The position numbers and the translations under genes were made by a program. The notes under the pieces were generated by a model. The model did no database searches, was not told where the DNA came from, and was given only the letters and a program-made list of their open reading frames with translations. DNA of 64,000 nt from Bathynomus jamesi. Taxonomy: Eukaryota > Arthropoda > Malacostraca > Isopoda > Cirolanidae. Location: NCBI GenBank assembly GCA_023014485.1, contig JAJOZX010005801.1, positions 235,685 to 299,684 of the forward strand, given 5' to 3'. Shown here piece by piece: positions 9,757-19,141 of the stretch. Numbering within the stretch: the first letter of the stretch is position 1; each line of letters starts with the position of its first letter.

Positions 9757-11130
9757 ATGATGGTTTTGAACGACAGTTCAGGATCGACCTGCGATCGACA
9801 TCTCTGCAGCATCCCACTTCATTTGCGGGATATAATGGAAGAGAGAACTGGTTTCTCTCCTCCTGTCTTCGTAGCCAGGTACGCATGGCTGGTCAGGAAT
9901 TTTGCACAAGAACCTGTCCAAGTGGTTCTTGAAGTTATTCAGGTTGGTGTGCTGCAGGTTCCTCAGTTTTTTGGCAGTACATTAAAAGTTTTGGGTCTCG
10001 TATTCTGAGGGTATTTTCCATCTACGTTTGCATGGTCCCCTCACCAACCACAACTGGGACAGTACAGAATCTGCCTCTTTTCTCATTCCACTCTGTTTCT
10101 ATTTTATTTCTAAGGTAAGGGACACATTCCTCGAATATTTTCCATACCTATATTATTGTGTAACACTCGCGTCTTCTTTCCAGGAAGTAGTGTCAGGGAT
10201 TGTAGTCGGGACCAGTACTCTTCATCTTTTGTCTCCTCTATCTTAGACGTAAAAGTCCTTTACATAGCTTCTATGTTGCGATGTCTCATTTTCTGTGTGG
10301 GCTTGTGAGTAGTGGGCATACTCAATTATTGGTAGGTAGTACTGGTAGTATTATCTGTTTGGCTTGCAGAGTTTTGTACCGTTTATTCTGTAGCACTTTG
10401 TTGTTACCATATCTTATAAGCTGGAAATTTTCTTCATTGAACTTCATATTGTTGTATTCCACCCACTTGAATAATATTTCTATCATTTTATAACTGTTCT
10501 GTGTCGCCTTCTTTTGATATTTCCTTGTATGCCTTTGCGTCATTCGTGAAACACGATACTATTTTCGCTAATATCTGCATCAATGTCTACAGTCATTATT
10601 ATAAAGAGCAAGGGAGCTAATATCGTACCTTGTGGGACAAAGCTGACGACTTCTGAGACGTCAGATTTGACTCCATTTACTACCACTCTTCGTGTTTCTT
10701 TGGTCAGAAAATTAAATATCCTTTCATCCCAACTTTCCAATAATTCCTGTATTCTTAAGTTTGTGTGCTAAATTCCATGATCATATTTATCGAAGGTTTC
10801 AGCAAAATCAGTATATATTACACCCATGTTTTATACAGTGTTTCTAGCATTTTTTCTTGGTGGTCTAATAATTGTTATAAAGATGATCTTCCAGCCCTGA
10901 ATCAATGTTGGTTCATTGACTAAATTCTTTTTTTGTAGGTAGTAAACATTTTACCTCTAGTTACGCGTTCGAAGCACTTTATAAGGTGGGAAGTGAGAGC
11001 TACGAGTCGATAGTCCTTAGGCATTATTCTGTTACCTCCCTTGAATAAAGGGTTCGCGTTATTCAATCGAAGTGAGATTTGTCTTGTGTCGAATGATTTT
11101 ATCCACAGTAAGTCTCTTTATATGTCTTCA
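9757..11130 (-). pseudogene. LINE-A fragment, reverse transcriptase, decayed
   Basis: This minus-strand relic aligns by eye with the LINE-A copy at 28879-31110. The 10540-10740 frame has the palm motif VPQGTILAPLLF. 10322-10543 has NNMKFNEENFQLIRYG. The reverse complement of about 9840-9990 reads LPKNLRNLQH... and CVPGYEDRR, matching the C-terminus of the family. The FADD catalytic box expected between the first two blocks has been lost to a small deletion, and there are several frameshifts. The 5' part to about 11130 is recognisable only as fragments. Confidence 0.8.
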
Positions 11131-11405
11131 GAAATGAGGCATTCCACGCGTTTGGACCCTGGTGACGCATATACATAATGTGTGTGACAGTAAGAAAGAC
11201 CTTTTCATTTTATATTTTAAAGTGACTTTGCAGTTACTTTCCTTCATAAAAATTCCGGTTACATCCCGCCCAAAGTCTATTAAAAAGAGCGTTTAAGGAG
11301 TTTTAACATGTATCAGAATTCTCAATTAATTCTATATATTCCAACTTAAAGGAAGTTTAAAACGCTACCTTTCAATTATACACAACATTTGGTAAAAAGG
11401 AGGAG

Positions 11406-11408
<3 letters not shown>

Positions 11409-11449
<41 letters not shown>
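11409..11449. repeat. (TA)n microsatellite
   Basis: Pure TA run directly before a long hairpin. Confidence 0.95.
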
Positions 11450-11453
<4 letters not shown>

Positions 11454-11566
11454 CAAACCCACAAGGAAAAAGAAAAATGGTCCCAAGGCCTTTCCCTGAC
11501 GAGGTGTACTTCTGGATACACGAAAGGCCTTGGAACCATTTTTCTTTTTCCTTGTGGGTTTGCATC
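11450..11566. repeat. 45-bp-arm hairpin (inverted repeat)
   Basis: Arms 11450-11494 and 11522-11566 are reverse complements with one mismatch, separated by a 27-nt loop. The arm contains GCAAACCCACAAGGAAAAAG. The hairpin sits between two TA tracts (11409-11449 and about 11605-11624). It has no coding content and does not match the other families seen here. Confidence 0.92.
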
Positions 11567-11627
11567 ATTCATTCATTTCACGTGTTTAATTGTGAAATTC
11601 ATCCCATATATATATATATATATTATA

Positions 11628-12221
11628 CAGTGGCGACTCGTGGTATAAATGTATGGGGTGCGATTTCATAAAATTGTACGACAACACGGACTCACAATAG
11701 GCTAGCGCGAATCCAACTGTCGCTCACAAGAGTACTTGTATTAACATATGCGGCTATGCCAGACGTACAATTCTAGTTAATTACAAATAAGTAATAATTT
11801 CAATAAAATACATATAAATGGCTTATATCATTATTACTGAAGTAACTATTAGTAAAAATAAAGTTGTTATTAAAAAAAATTCGCGATTGTACTTATATTT
11901 TCATTACAACAGTAAAATATAATTTATATTTACTTGAGCGAAAAATCTATCGCTCCATTCGGCTGCAATATAATTTTGTATTCAAACAGCAGTACGCTGG
12001 TTGAAGCTGTGCTATAAGTTTAGAATATTATGTACTGTATGAAGGCTTACTCAAAATGCCTCATGAATCATGATATGCCACATGAATTTTTAAAATATAT
12101 TTCAAGAATATTTTTTTTAATATCTTAAAATTAATATATTTTTTATCTGTTAAATTAATATTTATCGTTTCAAGCAAGGAGGAGCGACCGCTCCATCGCT
12201 CCTATACGCCAGTCGCCACTT
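11628..12221. mobile_element. Non-autonomous hAT-like element
   Basis: The left end reads CAGTGGCGACTCGTGGTATA and the right end, inverted, AAGTGGCGACTGGCGTATAG. The 594-bp body is AT-rich and has no transposase frame. The last base of the right end differs from CAG, and no clear target duplication is visible, so the right border is approximate. Confidence 0.6.
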
Positions 12222-12234
12222 ACCTTACCTTACA

Positions 12235-13381
12235 ACCTTACAAAGGTTCCACGTGATGATTTCTCATTTCGCGAAGGTCAAGCGTGTCGCCCCTCCTCTC
12301 GAGTTGGCCTGGTGAAGTAGTGAGTTGGATTCTTGCGCTCTCCACCTCACATAGCCAGGTACGCCCGGCTCATCGGGATTGTTCTGAGCCAGGCGTCAAG
12401 TCTTCTTTTGAAGATTTCCACTGCAACTCCCTTCGTGTTTCTTAGGTCTTTGGGCAGCTGATTAAATAGTTTTGGTCCTCTCACTACAAAACTATTTTCT
12501 TTCAGGGTTAAGGATGTTCCCTGTCTCGCCTTCAATTTGGGAATACGACACAGTCTACCGTTTCTACCTTCCACCGTTGTTTGGGGAGTTATGGGATTCA
12601 GAGTAAGATTAGGGACTAGTTTCTCCATTATTTTCCAAGTGTAAATAATGGTGTATCTCTCTCTTCTCCTTTCCAGTGAATATAGGTTTAGTTCTCGTAA
12701 CCTTTCCCAGTAATTTAGTTCTTTGCACCCATTGATCTTGGCTGTGAAACTTCTTTGAATCCCCTCCAGCTGTCTAATGTCTTCTTTTTTATATGGGGAT
12801 GTTAGGACCGAGCAGTATTCCAGTTTGGGTATTATCAGGGTTTTCAGTAGGGGGATCATTACATTCCTATCCCTTCGTTTAAAAGTTCTCAATATCAGAC
12901 CCGTTATTCTCTTGCTCTGTTTACTGCTATCTTATTTTGTGTTTCAAATTTCGCATCATCTGTCATTACAACCCCTAAATCTTTTGCTCTGGAATTTCTC
13001 TGGACTTCCTGTCCATTTGGGGTATAATATTCCATGGACTTTAGGTCTTCTCTTTTTCCGTACCGTAATAGCTGAAATTTCTCGGTGTTAAACTTCATAT
13101 TGTTGTCTTCCGTCCACTTGTAAATTTTGTTTATGTCGGTTTGTAGAGATCCTATGTCTTCTGATTTTCGTATTTTTCTACTGATCTTTGTGTCATCTGC
13201 AAAGGATGTTACTGTGCTGTCTCTCGTAACGTCCTCATCTATGTCAGTTAGCATGATTATGAAGAGTTGGAGCTAATACCGTTCCTTGTGGTACTGAGCT
13301 GAGGACCTCTGATTCTGATGAAGATACTCCTTGTACTGTAACGACTTGCCTCCGCTCACTAAGGAAATTATATATCCACTG
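12235..13381 (-). pseudogene. LINE-A, 3' half (reverse transcriptase and C-terminal domain)
   Basis: Minus-strand frames 13244-13441 (partial), 12904-13254 and 12347-12892 together give IYNFLSERRQVVTVQG, SSVPQGTVLAP, the catalytic SFADDTKISRK box, NNMKFNTEKFQLLRYG and the tail LPKDLRNTKGVAVEIF. They are separated by two frameshifts, one of them inside the VPQG-LF block near 13255. The 5' end stops at a TA tract (about 13382), so the copy is 5'-truncated or was cut there by the neighbouring fold-back SINE. Identity to the copy at 28879-30255 is high along the whole length. Confidence 0.9.
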
Positions 13382-13400
13382 ATATATATATATATATATA
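13382..13400. repeat. (TA)n microsatellite
   Basis: A short TA run at the junction between the LINE-A copy and the fold-back SINE. Confidence 0.9.
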
Positions 13401-13660
13401 ACGTAAAGAACGACGCTTGTATAGAAGAACATTCCGCGCAAGATGAGGAGGGAGAACGAACAAATGAAAAAATGAGGTAACCACCCGGGAATCGAACCCG
13501 GGATCTTCCGATTGCCGGTCAGATATGATAAACACTACACCGGCAATCGGAAGATCCCGGGTTCGATTCCTGGGTGGTTACCTCGTTTTTTCATTTGTTC
13601 GTTCTCCCTCCTCATCTTGCGCGGAATGTTCTTCTATACAAGCGTCGTTCTTTACGTTAA
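13399..13660 (-). repeat. Fold-back tRNA-derived SINE
   Basis: Arms of about 120 bp (about 13399-13523 and 13534-13660) are near-perfect reverse complements. Read on the minus strand from the centre, the longer arm has an A-box-like GTGTAGTGTTTATCATATCT and a B-box GGGTTCGATTCCCGGGTGG, like tRNA-Val or tRNA-Asp. A tail with CGTCGTTCTTTACGTTA then leads into (TA)n. The other arm lacks the A box. A related tail occurs at about 35365-35421. Confidence 0.85.
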
Positions 13661-13687
13661 TTATACTGTGTGTTGTTTGCAGTTGAA

Positions 13688-13730
<43 letters not shown>
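13688..13730. repeat. (TA)n microsatellite
   Basis: Pure TA run between the fold-back SINE and the dimeric SINE. Confidence 0.95.
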
Positions 13731-13732
<2 letters not shown>

Positions 13733-13733
<1 letters not shown>

Positions 13734-14063
13734 CTCCATGGTGCAATGGTTAGCATCGCTGACTACGAATCCACCGGCCCCGGATTCAATTCTCGGCGCG
13801 ATGGCAGGCGGCGTTCAGCTCATCCAGTTGTTCAGCTTTCCATACAAAAAAATTGATTGGTAGCCCCTCTGGGTAGCCTAGTGGTTAAAACGCTGGACTA
13901 CTGATCGGGAGAGCTTGAGATCGACTTCGGGCGAAGACTTTGTAAGTTTTGACTACCCTTGGTGGGTTGTGGTTCAGACTTCACGTTAAGCTGTAGGTCT
14001 AAGGTGGGACAACAAGCTTGACCTTCGTTAGAATGAAGAATTTGGACGGAAGCAAAACCAAGG

Positions 14064-14066
<3 letters not shown>
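13733..14066 (+). repeat. Dimeric tRNA-derived SINE, copy 2
   Basis: Unit 1 starts CCTCCATGGTGCAATGGTTA (tRNA-Gln-like A box) and has CCCCGGATTCAATTCTCGGC as B box, then CATACAAAAAAATTGATTGG. Unit 2 starts GGGTAGCCTAGTGGTTAAAA, has GAGATCGACTTCGGG as a weak B box, and a tail with TTCACGTTAAGCTGTAGG and GTTAGAATGAAGAATT. It ends in a (TA)n tail. Order, spacing and tail agree with copy 1 at 7890-8222 (minus). Such elements are transcribed by Pol III and moved by a LINE partner, which is not identified here. Confidence 0.88.

Positions 14067-14116
<50 letters not shown>
14063..14116. repeat. (TA)n microsatellite
   Basis: TA tract that is both the tail of the dimeric SINE and the insertion site of the next mariner. 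Confidence 0.95.
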
Positions 14117-14119
<3 letters not shown>

Positions 14120-15021
14120 GGCGTCCCAAAAAAATGTATACACACTTTAAATAATTATAAAGGCAGTGTTTATTAAATACATTTCATTTTCAAATGTAAT
14201 AGAATCTACAGACATTATTCAATTGTTTTGTCAACGCCTGTTTTCAAACTGACGTCCGTTCTGGTCCAGGCACTGCTGATAACGCGAAGCAATGGAATCG
14301 CAAACATCACGAAACATTTCGTTTGGTATTTGTGTGCATTCTCGTTCAATGGCTGCTCTCAATTCAGCGACTGTTGCAGGTTTTATAGCGTAGACTTTGT
14401 CTTTTAAGTATCCCCATAAAAAAAGTCTAGTGGTGTGAGGTCTGGTGAACGCGGAGGGTATTCTACGAAACCCCTTCGTCCAATCCACATCCACATCGTG
14501 CCAAGTACCACTCGCAATACTCCACTCTTCGGTCCGGATCATCATCTTCATTAATAGCATGGACTAATCTTGGAATGTAACTTTTCCATTGACAGCGCTT
14601 CAAAATGCGTTGGACAGACGATTCTGAAATTCCTACCTCACGACTCGCTTGCCGCACAGATTTTCTTGGACTTTGGTGATACGTTTCCAGTACTCTTTCT
14701 TGCTTTGTGGGGCTTGTCGATGTCCGTGGTCTTCCGGAACGCTTCTTGTGGACATTCTGAACAGTTCCATCGGCTTCAAACTTATCTCTAATTCGAGTGA
14801 TGGTAAGTCGCGTTGGTGGATCTGTTTGAAACTCCTCCTAAACTGTCTTTGCACTTCAACTGCGTTTTCACACTTCCAGTAGCATTTTAGAATGAATTTC
14901 CTTTGTTCAAAGCTTATTCTGACTGCCATTATTAATTCTAATGGGTTTAACTTGGAAAGAAAGAAACATCAATTGAGCTATCAGCTGTTAAAGTGTGTAT
15001 ACATTTTTTGGGGACGCCCTG
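14117..15021 (-). mobile_element. Internally deleted mariner-like element
   Basis: The inverted ends share a CAGGGCGTCCC start, an A-run, and ATGTATACACACTTTAA. TA flanks both sides (14115-14116 and 15022-15023). The 905-bp element lies 53 bp from the donor site of the cyclase exon at 15074-15331, in the same orientation as the host gene. Confidence 0.92.
14229..14929 (-). pseudogene. Mariner-like transposase, catalytic core deleted
   Basis: The protein starts at 14929 as MAVRISFEQRKFILKCYWKC, with the first helix-turn-helix. A frameshift leads to an [18 protein letters not shown] second HTH and [16 protein letters not shown] (14463-14657). The frame then jumps into the end of the catalytic domain, PPRSPDLTPLDFF, and after a further frameshift LWGYLKDKVYAIKPATVAEL. 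The two earlier catalytic Asp motifs (SDEA and QQDGA) are missing, so the deletion removed most of the nuclease core. It is related to, but distinct from, the mariner at 57011-58389. Confidence 0.85.
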
Positions 15022-15073
15022 TATATATATATAATTAATAATAAAAAAATAAATGTGCGTACGTTCTTCCTAC

Positions 15074-15331
15074 CTTCACTGTCTTATCGGTATCTTTATC
15101 TCCCGACAAGAAGTATGCTGAAAGACCGATATCGCACGAAAATAAAACTCCAATTACTAGTGTAGATATTGCGATATGAAATCGGCGTATTTTTCTGAAG
15201 AACTTCTCATCGTAGGTCATAGAAAGGAGTAAACCTGACATGGTGACGATCAACAAGCAGCCAATCAATTCTGGCACCAGGGTAGGTTCTAGGGGATCTT
15301 CATCCGACAGCATTGATTTCCTGTTACTTAT
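15074..15331 (-). CDS. Candidate adenylyl cyclase exon: two membrane helices of M1
   Basis: This 258-bp (86-codon) exon on the minus strand lies between a T-rich acceptor ending CGTCGCAG and a donor AAG/GTAGGA. It is open and in phase 0 at the donor. It reads ISNRKSMLSDEDPLEPTLVP, an acidic segment, followed by a hydrophobic helix (about residues 22-39), a charged turn with DEKFFRKIRR, a second helix (about 52-73) and a hydrophilic end GDKDTDKTVK. It is not transposon-like. Position, strand and phase fit an exon upstream of 2706-2865 in the same adenylyl cyclase gene. Its own sequence is less diagnostic than the three later exons. Other phase-0 exons could lie in the 12 kb between. Confidence 0.66.
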
Positions 15332-15633
15332 CTGCGACGAAAAAATAATAAATAAAACTCCGACGTAGAATTTTAATGACGAATAGGAACACTGAAAAAA
15401 GAAATTGTTAGTGATAGGAAGATTGACACGCATAGTTACTGTCGCATATCGATCGACAGACAGACACATCATGAAATAAAGATGTACTGACATTTCCATG
15501 TATCATTATTATTTCGCTTTCTAAAGATGATGTATCATTGAAATCGAAACGTTGGCGTATTTTTACTTCCTTTTCCTTCGGTGATTAAGTTATTTACTCG
15601 AGCGTAACTATGAGCTATATATTGTGAACCAAA
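15332..15633. other. Intron or junction sequence, nothing certain
   Basis: A GAAATCGAAACGTTGG motif at about 15540-15556 recalls 3' ends of Penelope-like elements, but no coding remnant accompanies it. No other feature was recognised. Confidence 0.4.
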
Positions 15634-17830
15634 TTAAATCGAATCCGAAGGAATTCTATAATTACGTTAGGAATAAAAAAAGTAGCTTCGCAGACTCATA
15701 GGCGAAAACAATGAACAAATTTACGATGACTTACGAATGACGAAAGTTTTAAATGAATTATTCTTCTCCCGTGTTTACTAACGAAAATATGAACAACATT
15801 CCCGTTCTCGTAATCATGCTCAATGATCACTTAAAGCTTCGCGATTTTACCATTAGTAAAAGTGAAGTACTCTCGGTTATAGGTAAAATTAATCCTAATA
15901 AAACTCCAGGTCCAGATAAGCTCTACCCAAGGGTACTGAAAGAAATAAACTGCGCAGTAGTTTCTCCTCTTCCATATATATTTAATAATAATAATAATAA
16001 ATATTAACAGTCTGGAGAAGTTCCGTTCGATTAGAAACCCGCAAACATTGCGATAATATTTAAAAAAAGGAGAGAAATCGCTTTCCGGAAATTATCGTTC
16101 CATTTGCCTGACTTCAGTAGTTGGTAAGCTTATGGAGATAATCGTTCGGGACAAAATAGTTAATCACTTAAAAATTAATAATTTAATTAAAGATTCTCAG
16201 CAAGGCTTTCGACGTAATCGTTCTTGTCTAACGAATTTGCTCGACTTTTTTAATATTTAAATATAACGCGAATAAAACAAAAGATGTATATTTCCATTTC
16301 CAAAAGGTGTTTGATAAAGTGCCACATATAAGATTATTAGCTAAACTTCAGTCTCACAGAATTGATGGTAATGTTATCAAATGGATCGAAAATTGGCTTA
16401 GCGACCACAAACAATGAATGGTCATTAATGGAAAAGTGTAACCAGCGGCGTGCTTCAGGGATCAGTTCCGGGACCAGTTCTTCTTCTTATTTATATCAAC
16501 GACATCGACATAGGAATTAACAGTATAATTTCAGTATTTGCAGATGATACCAAACTTGGGGAAAGAATAAAATCAGCGGCAAAACGCAGTGTTGGGAGTA
16601 ACGGTATTACTAGTAACGCTTTTACGTAACGGCGTTACGTTTTTCGTAGCTGTAGCGGTAACGATACTACTTTTAATTTCAGAGCAATTTCAATCGTTAC
16701 TCGCTACTCATTACCTTCAAACTGGCCATATGACTAGTGTCATTTATTAGCTGTTCATTAGCTGTTAGCTCCTCCAAACGAGGAGGACTATCAGATGGCA
16801 ATTTTAAAAATCTAGTGTTCCTGAAATTGAACACACCTAAAAATCTGCAAGATTATTATTTCTGACAGGACATTTTTTGATTTGAGTTCATGTTTTGATT
16901 TTATCATATATAATTTGGTATTATTAAAGCTTTTCTACTCTTTAATCTTCTCTTAAAAGTAACGGTAGCGATAACGGTAACGCGTTACTTTTTCATAGAA
17001 GTAACTGGAGCGGTAACGACGTTACTTTTTTAACAATGTAAAGGTAGCGGTAACGCCGTTACTTATAGAAAGTAACGCGCGCACCACTGGCAGAACGTTT
17101 GCAGATTCGAGATGATATTAATAAGTTACTCGAATGGGCAGAAATTTGGCAAATGAACTTTAATGTAAATAAATGTAAAACGTTGCATATCGGTAGAAAC
17201 AATGTTAAAGAAAGGTATTTTATGCGAGACAAGACACTAACGAGTGTTACGGAAGAGAAAGATTTAGGTATGTTTGTTGCCGACACGCTTAAACCGAATA
17301 AACACTGTATCGAAATGGTTAGAAAAGCAAATAGAATTTTAGGATTTATTGGTAGATCATTTGAATTTAAGTCCGAAAAAACAATGATAACATTTTATAA
17401 TTCCTCAGTACGCCAGCACCTAAAATACTGCGTTCAGTTCCGGTCCCCATGTTTACGGCAGGACATAGACGATGGGCTACAAAGATGATTCCCAGACTTA
17501 GAAACAAATCCTAAGCTGCCCATTTAGAAACGTTAAATTTATTCTCACTCGTAAAAAGGCCGAATTCGTCGAGATTTAATCCGAGTGTTTAAAATTATTA
17601 AAGGTTTTGACAACGTCGACGCCGAAAAATATTTCACCTTCAGAAATGCGGATAGAACTCACGATAAATGTCTGAAATTAGTCGGTAAACAATTTAATTC
17701 TAATGAAGCTAAACATTTCTTCTTCAGTCGTATAGTTAATTTGTGGAATGGATTGCCAAACAACGCAGTTCAAAGTACTGTAATTCGGTCTAGTCCTTAA
17801 AAAAAGAGACTTTATGCTTATCTTGCCTTA
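15634..17830 (+). pseudogene. CR1-like LINE, decayed, split by a hAT MITE
   Basis: Readable pieces run from KSNPKEFYNYVRNKK (15634) through NPNKTPGPDKLYP (about 15892) and an RT-0 to RT-2 region to GVLQGSVPGPVLL and the catalytic FADDTKLG box (about 16537-16560). A 503-bp hAT MITE then interrupts it (16587-17089). The frame continues with WAEIWQMNFNVNKCKTLHIG, EEKDLGMFV and the thumb region (17099-17488), then a C-terminal part (17585-17800) with LWNGLPNNAVQST. It is related to LINE-C (43201-48143) but clearly diverged, with many stops and frameshifts. The 3' end is not sharply defined. Confidence 0.88.
16587..17089. mobile_element. hAT MITE with GTAACG arrays
   Basis: The ends are CAGTGTTGGGAGTAACGGTA and, inverted, CAGTGGTGCGCGCGTTACTT. 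The flanking 8-mers GCAAAACG (16579-16586) and GCAGAACG (17090-17097) match at seven of eight positions. Many copies of GTAACG or its complement cluster in the outer 130 bp at each end. The centre is AT-rich without a transposase. A very similar TIR and motif are common in fish hAT families. Confidence 0.92.
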
Positions 17831-18092
17831 AACCTCCAAGTTAGAAGCGTTTGTTAGCACATAAAACTACTGTAGAAATTTCACTCGGATTCTCTCCTAT
17901 TTGCATCAAAATTTTCATTTATCTCTAAACATTTTCTCTTCTTTCAACCTCCCTTCTTTGCTTTGCTTTAAAATTTTTATTTGTCTTTAATTTTTGTTCG
18001 ATCTTTTAACCTTCCCCTTTAAAGAGACAGCTTCGGAGGAACCAGACGGTCTGTTACTGTTTGGTGTCATCTGTATTCTTTGTATAAATAGA
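17831..18092. other. Sequence downstream of the LINE
   Basis: T-rich sequence, perhaps the 3' untranslated end of the LINE at 15634-17830. No gene was recognised. Confidence 0.35.
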
Positions 18093-18168
18093 TTGAAACT
18101 ACTTGTGAACTGGAAATCTATTTTTAGTCTGAAAACTTTAATTTTATTTTATTATTTAATATTAAAAG
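18093..18168 (+). repeat. 76-bp direct repeat, copy 1
   Basis: It begins TTGAAACTACTTGTGAACTG and is repeated without visible change at 18252-18327. The two copies flank a (TA)n tract and end just before the tRNA-Tyr gene. Confidence 0.95.
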
Positions 18169-18169
18169 G

Positions 18170-18171
<2 letters not shown>

Positions 18172-18220
<49 letters not shown>
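18172..18220. repeat. (TA)n microsatellite
   Basis: Pure TA run between the two 76-bp direct repeats. Confidence 0.95.
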
Positions 18221-18221
<1 letters not shown>

Positions 18222-18251
18222 CGTGTGTATGTATGTGCGCGCGCGCGTTCC

Positions 18252-18327
18252 TTGAAACTACTTGTGAACTGGAAATCTATTTTTAGTCTGAAAACTTTAA
18301 TTTTATTTTATTATTTAATATTAAAAG
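18252..18327 (+). repeat. 76-bp direct repeat, copy 2
   Basis: Identical to 18093-18168 by eye. Its end is 17 bp upstream of the tRNA-Tyr gene. Confidence 0.95.
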
Positions 18328-18344
18328 TAAGGTTTCTACCCATT

Positions 18345-18436
18345 CCTTCGATAGCTCAGTTGGTAGAGCGGTGGACTGTAGTTGGATTATTAAAGCAGTT
18401 ATCCATAGGTCGCTGGTTCGAATCCGGCTCGAAGGA
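18345..18436 (+). tRNA. tRNA-Tyr(GTA) with a 19-nt intron
   Basis: A complete cloverleaf can be drawn. The acceptor stem CCTTCGA pairs with TCGAAGG and is followed by discriminator A. The D arm is GCTCAGTTGGTAGAGC. The anticodon stem GTGGA pairs with TCCAT, with anticodon GTA at 18378-18380. The T arm is GCTGGTTCGAATCCGGC. A 19-nt intron (18382-18400) lies one base after the anticodon, the standard place for eukaryotic tRNA-Tyr introns. A and B boxes are canonical, and a T5 Pol III terminator follows at 18446-18450. Unlike the SINE heads elsewhere it has no decay, so it is probably functional. Confidence 0.95.
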
Positions 18437-18445
18437 GAATATCTA

Positions 18446-18450
18446 TTTTT
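18446..18450 (+). terminator. Pol III terminator of tRNA-Tyr
   Basis: Five T residues lie 10 bp after the end of the tRNA gene, a standard RNA polymerase III stop. Confidence 0.85.
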
Positions 18451-18992
18451 GTTTACGTTGTATTTGAAATAAAGTATGCATAAAACATATTTGTTGATTA
18501 TGATTAACTATACACACACACACACACCACACAGTAAATAATTAACATGTATAAAAGCATATACAAATAATTGTGGCCGTTAATGAGACTCGAACCCGTC
18601 GCTGGCATCAGTCTCATCGACTGGTGAGAGATTTCATGCCTTCATGGAGAATCCAGGAACTTTGGTTTTTAAAAAATAAGTAAGTGAACCAACAAAAATC
18701 ATTTAAAATATATAGGTGTTACAGTGGCATTAATAGAACAGTGTACATAAAGAACAATAGTCTTTATATTGTATCGTTTAAAAGACTCTCTTTGAGAAGA
18801 TAACTGAATGTATGAAATTCAGCTACATGCAGATGAGTAGCCAGTGACAAAGGATCTCTTTCAAATCATGAAGTATCTCCTCTAAGCTGCGCATACTATG
18901 ATGCTATGCATCTAAGTGTCCCTTAAATTAATTAACGAGTTGAGAACTCGTGGTTTCTGATATCAGCGACACAAATTCGAAACCATTTGACG

Positions 18993-19035
<43 letters not shown>

Positions 19036-19097
19036 CTAACTTAATTTGAGGTAATTGTTAAGCAGTAATGAAATTTTAAAATTTGTGGCCACCCTGC

Positions 19098-19135
<38 letters not shown>

Positions 19136-19141
19136 TATATT
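18451..19141. other. Spacer with a (CA)n tract and a possible tRNA-like fragment
   Basis: It contains a (CA)n microsatellite at about 18993-19034, a (TA)n tract at about 19104-19140, and at about 18575-18640 a minus-strand GACGGGTTCGAGTCTCATTA that resembles a tRNA B box. No full tRNA fold is possible there. Nothing else was recognised. Confidence 0.5.
18993..19034. repeat. (CA)n microsatellite
   Basis: About 20 CA units. Confidence 0.95.

Noticed and set aside
9528..9812. Ile-Tyr-rich frames over TA tracts (also at 7393-7656, 11365-11572, 13898-14143, 18170-18230)
   Set aside because: Translated microsatellites; no family features.
18575..18640. tRNA gene on the minus strand
   Set aside because: Only a B-box-like GGGTTCGAGTC is visible; acceptor and anticodon stems cannot be formed. 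At most a SINE fragment.
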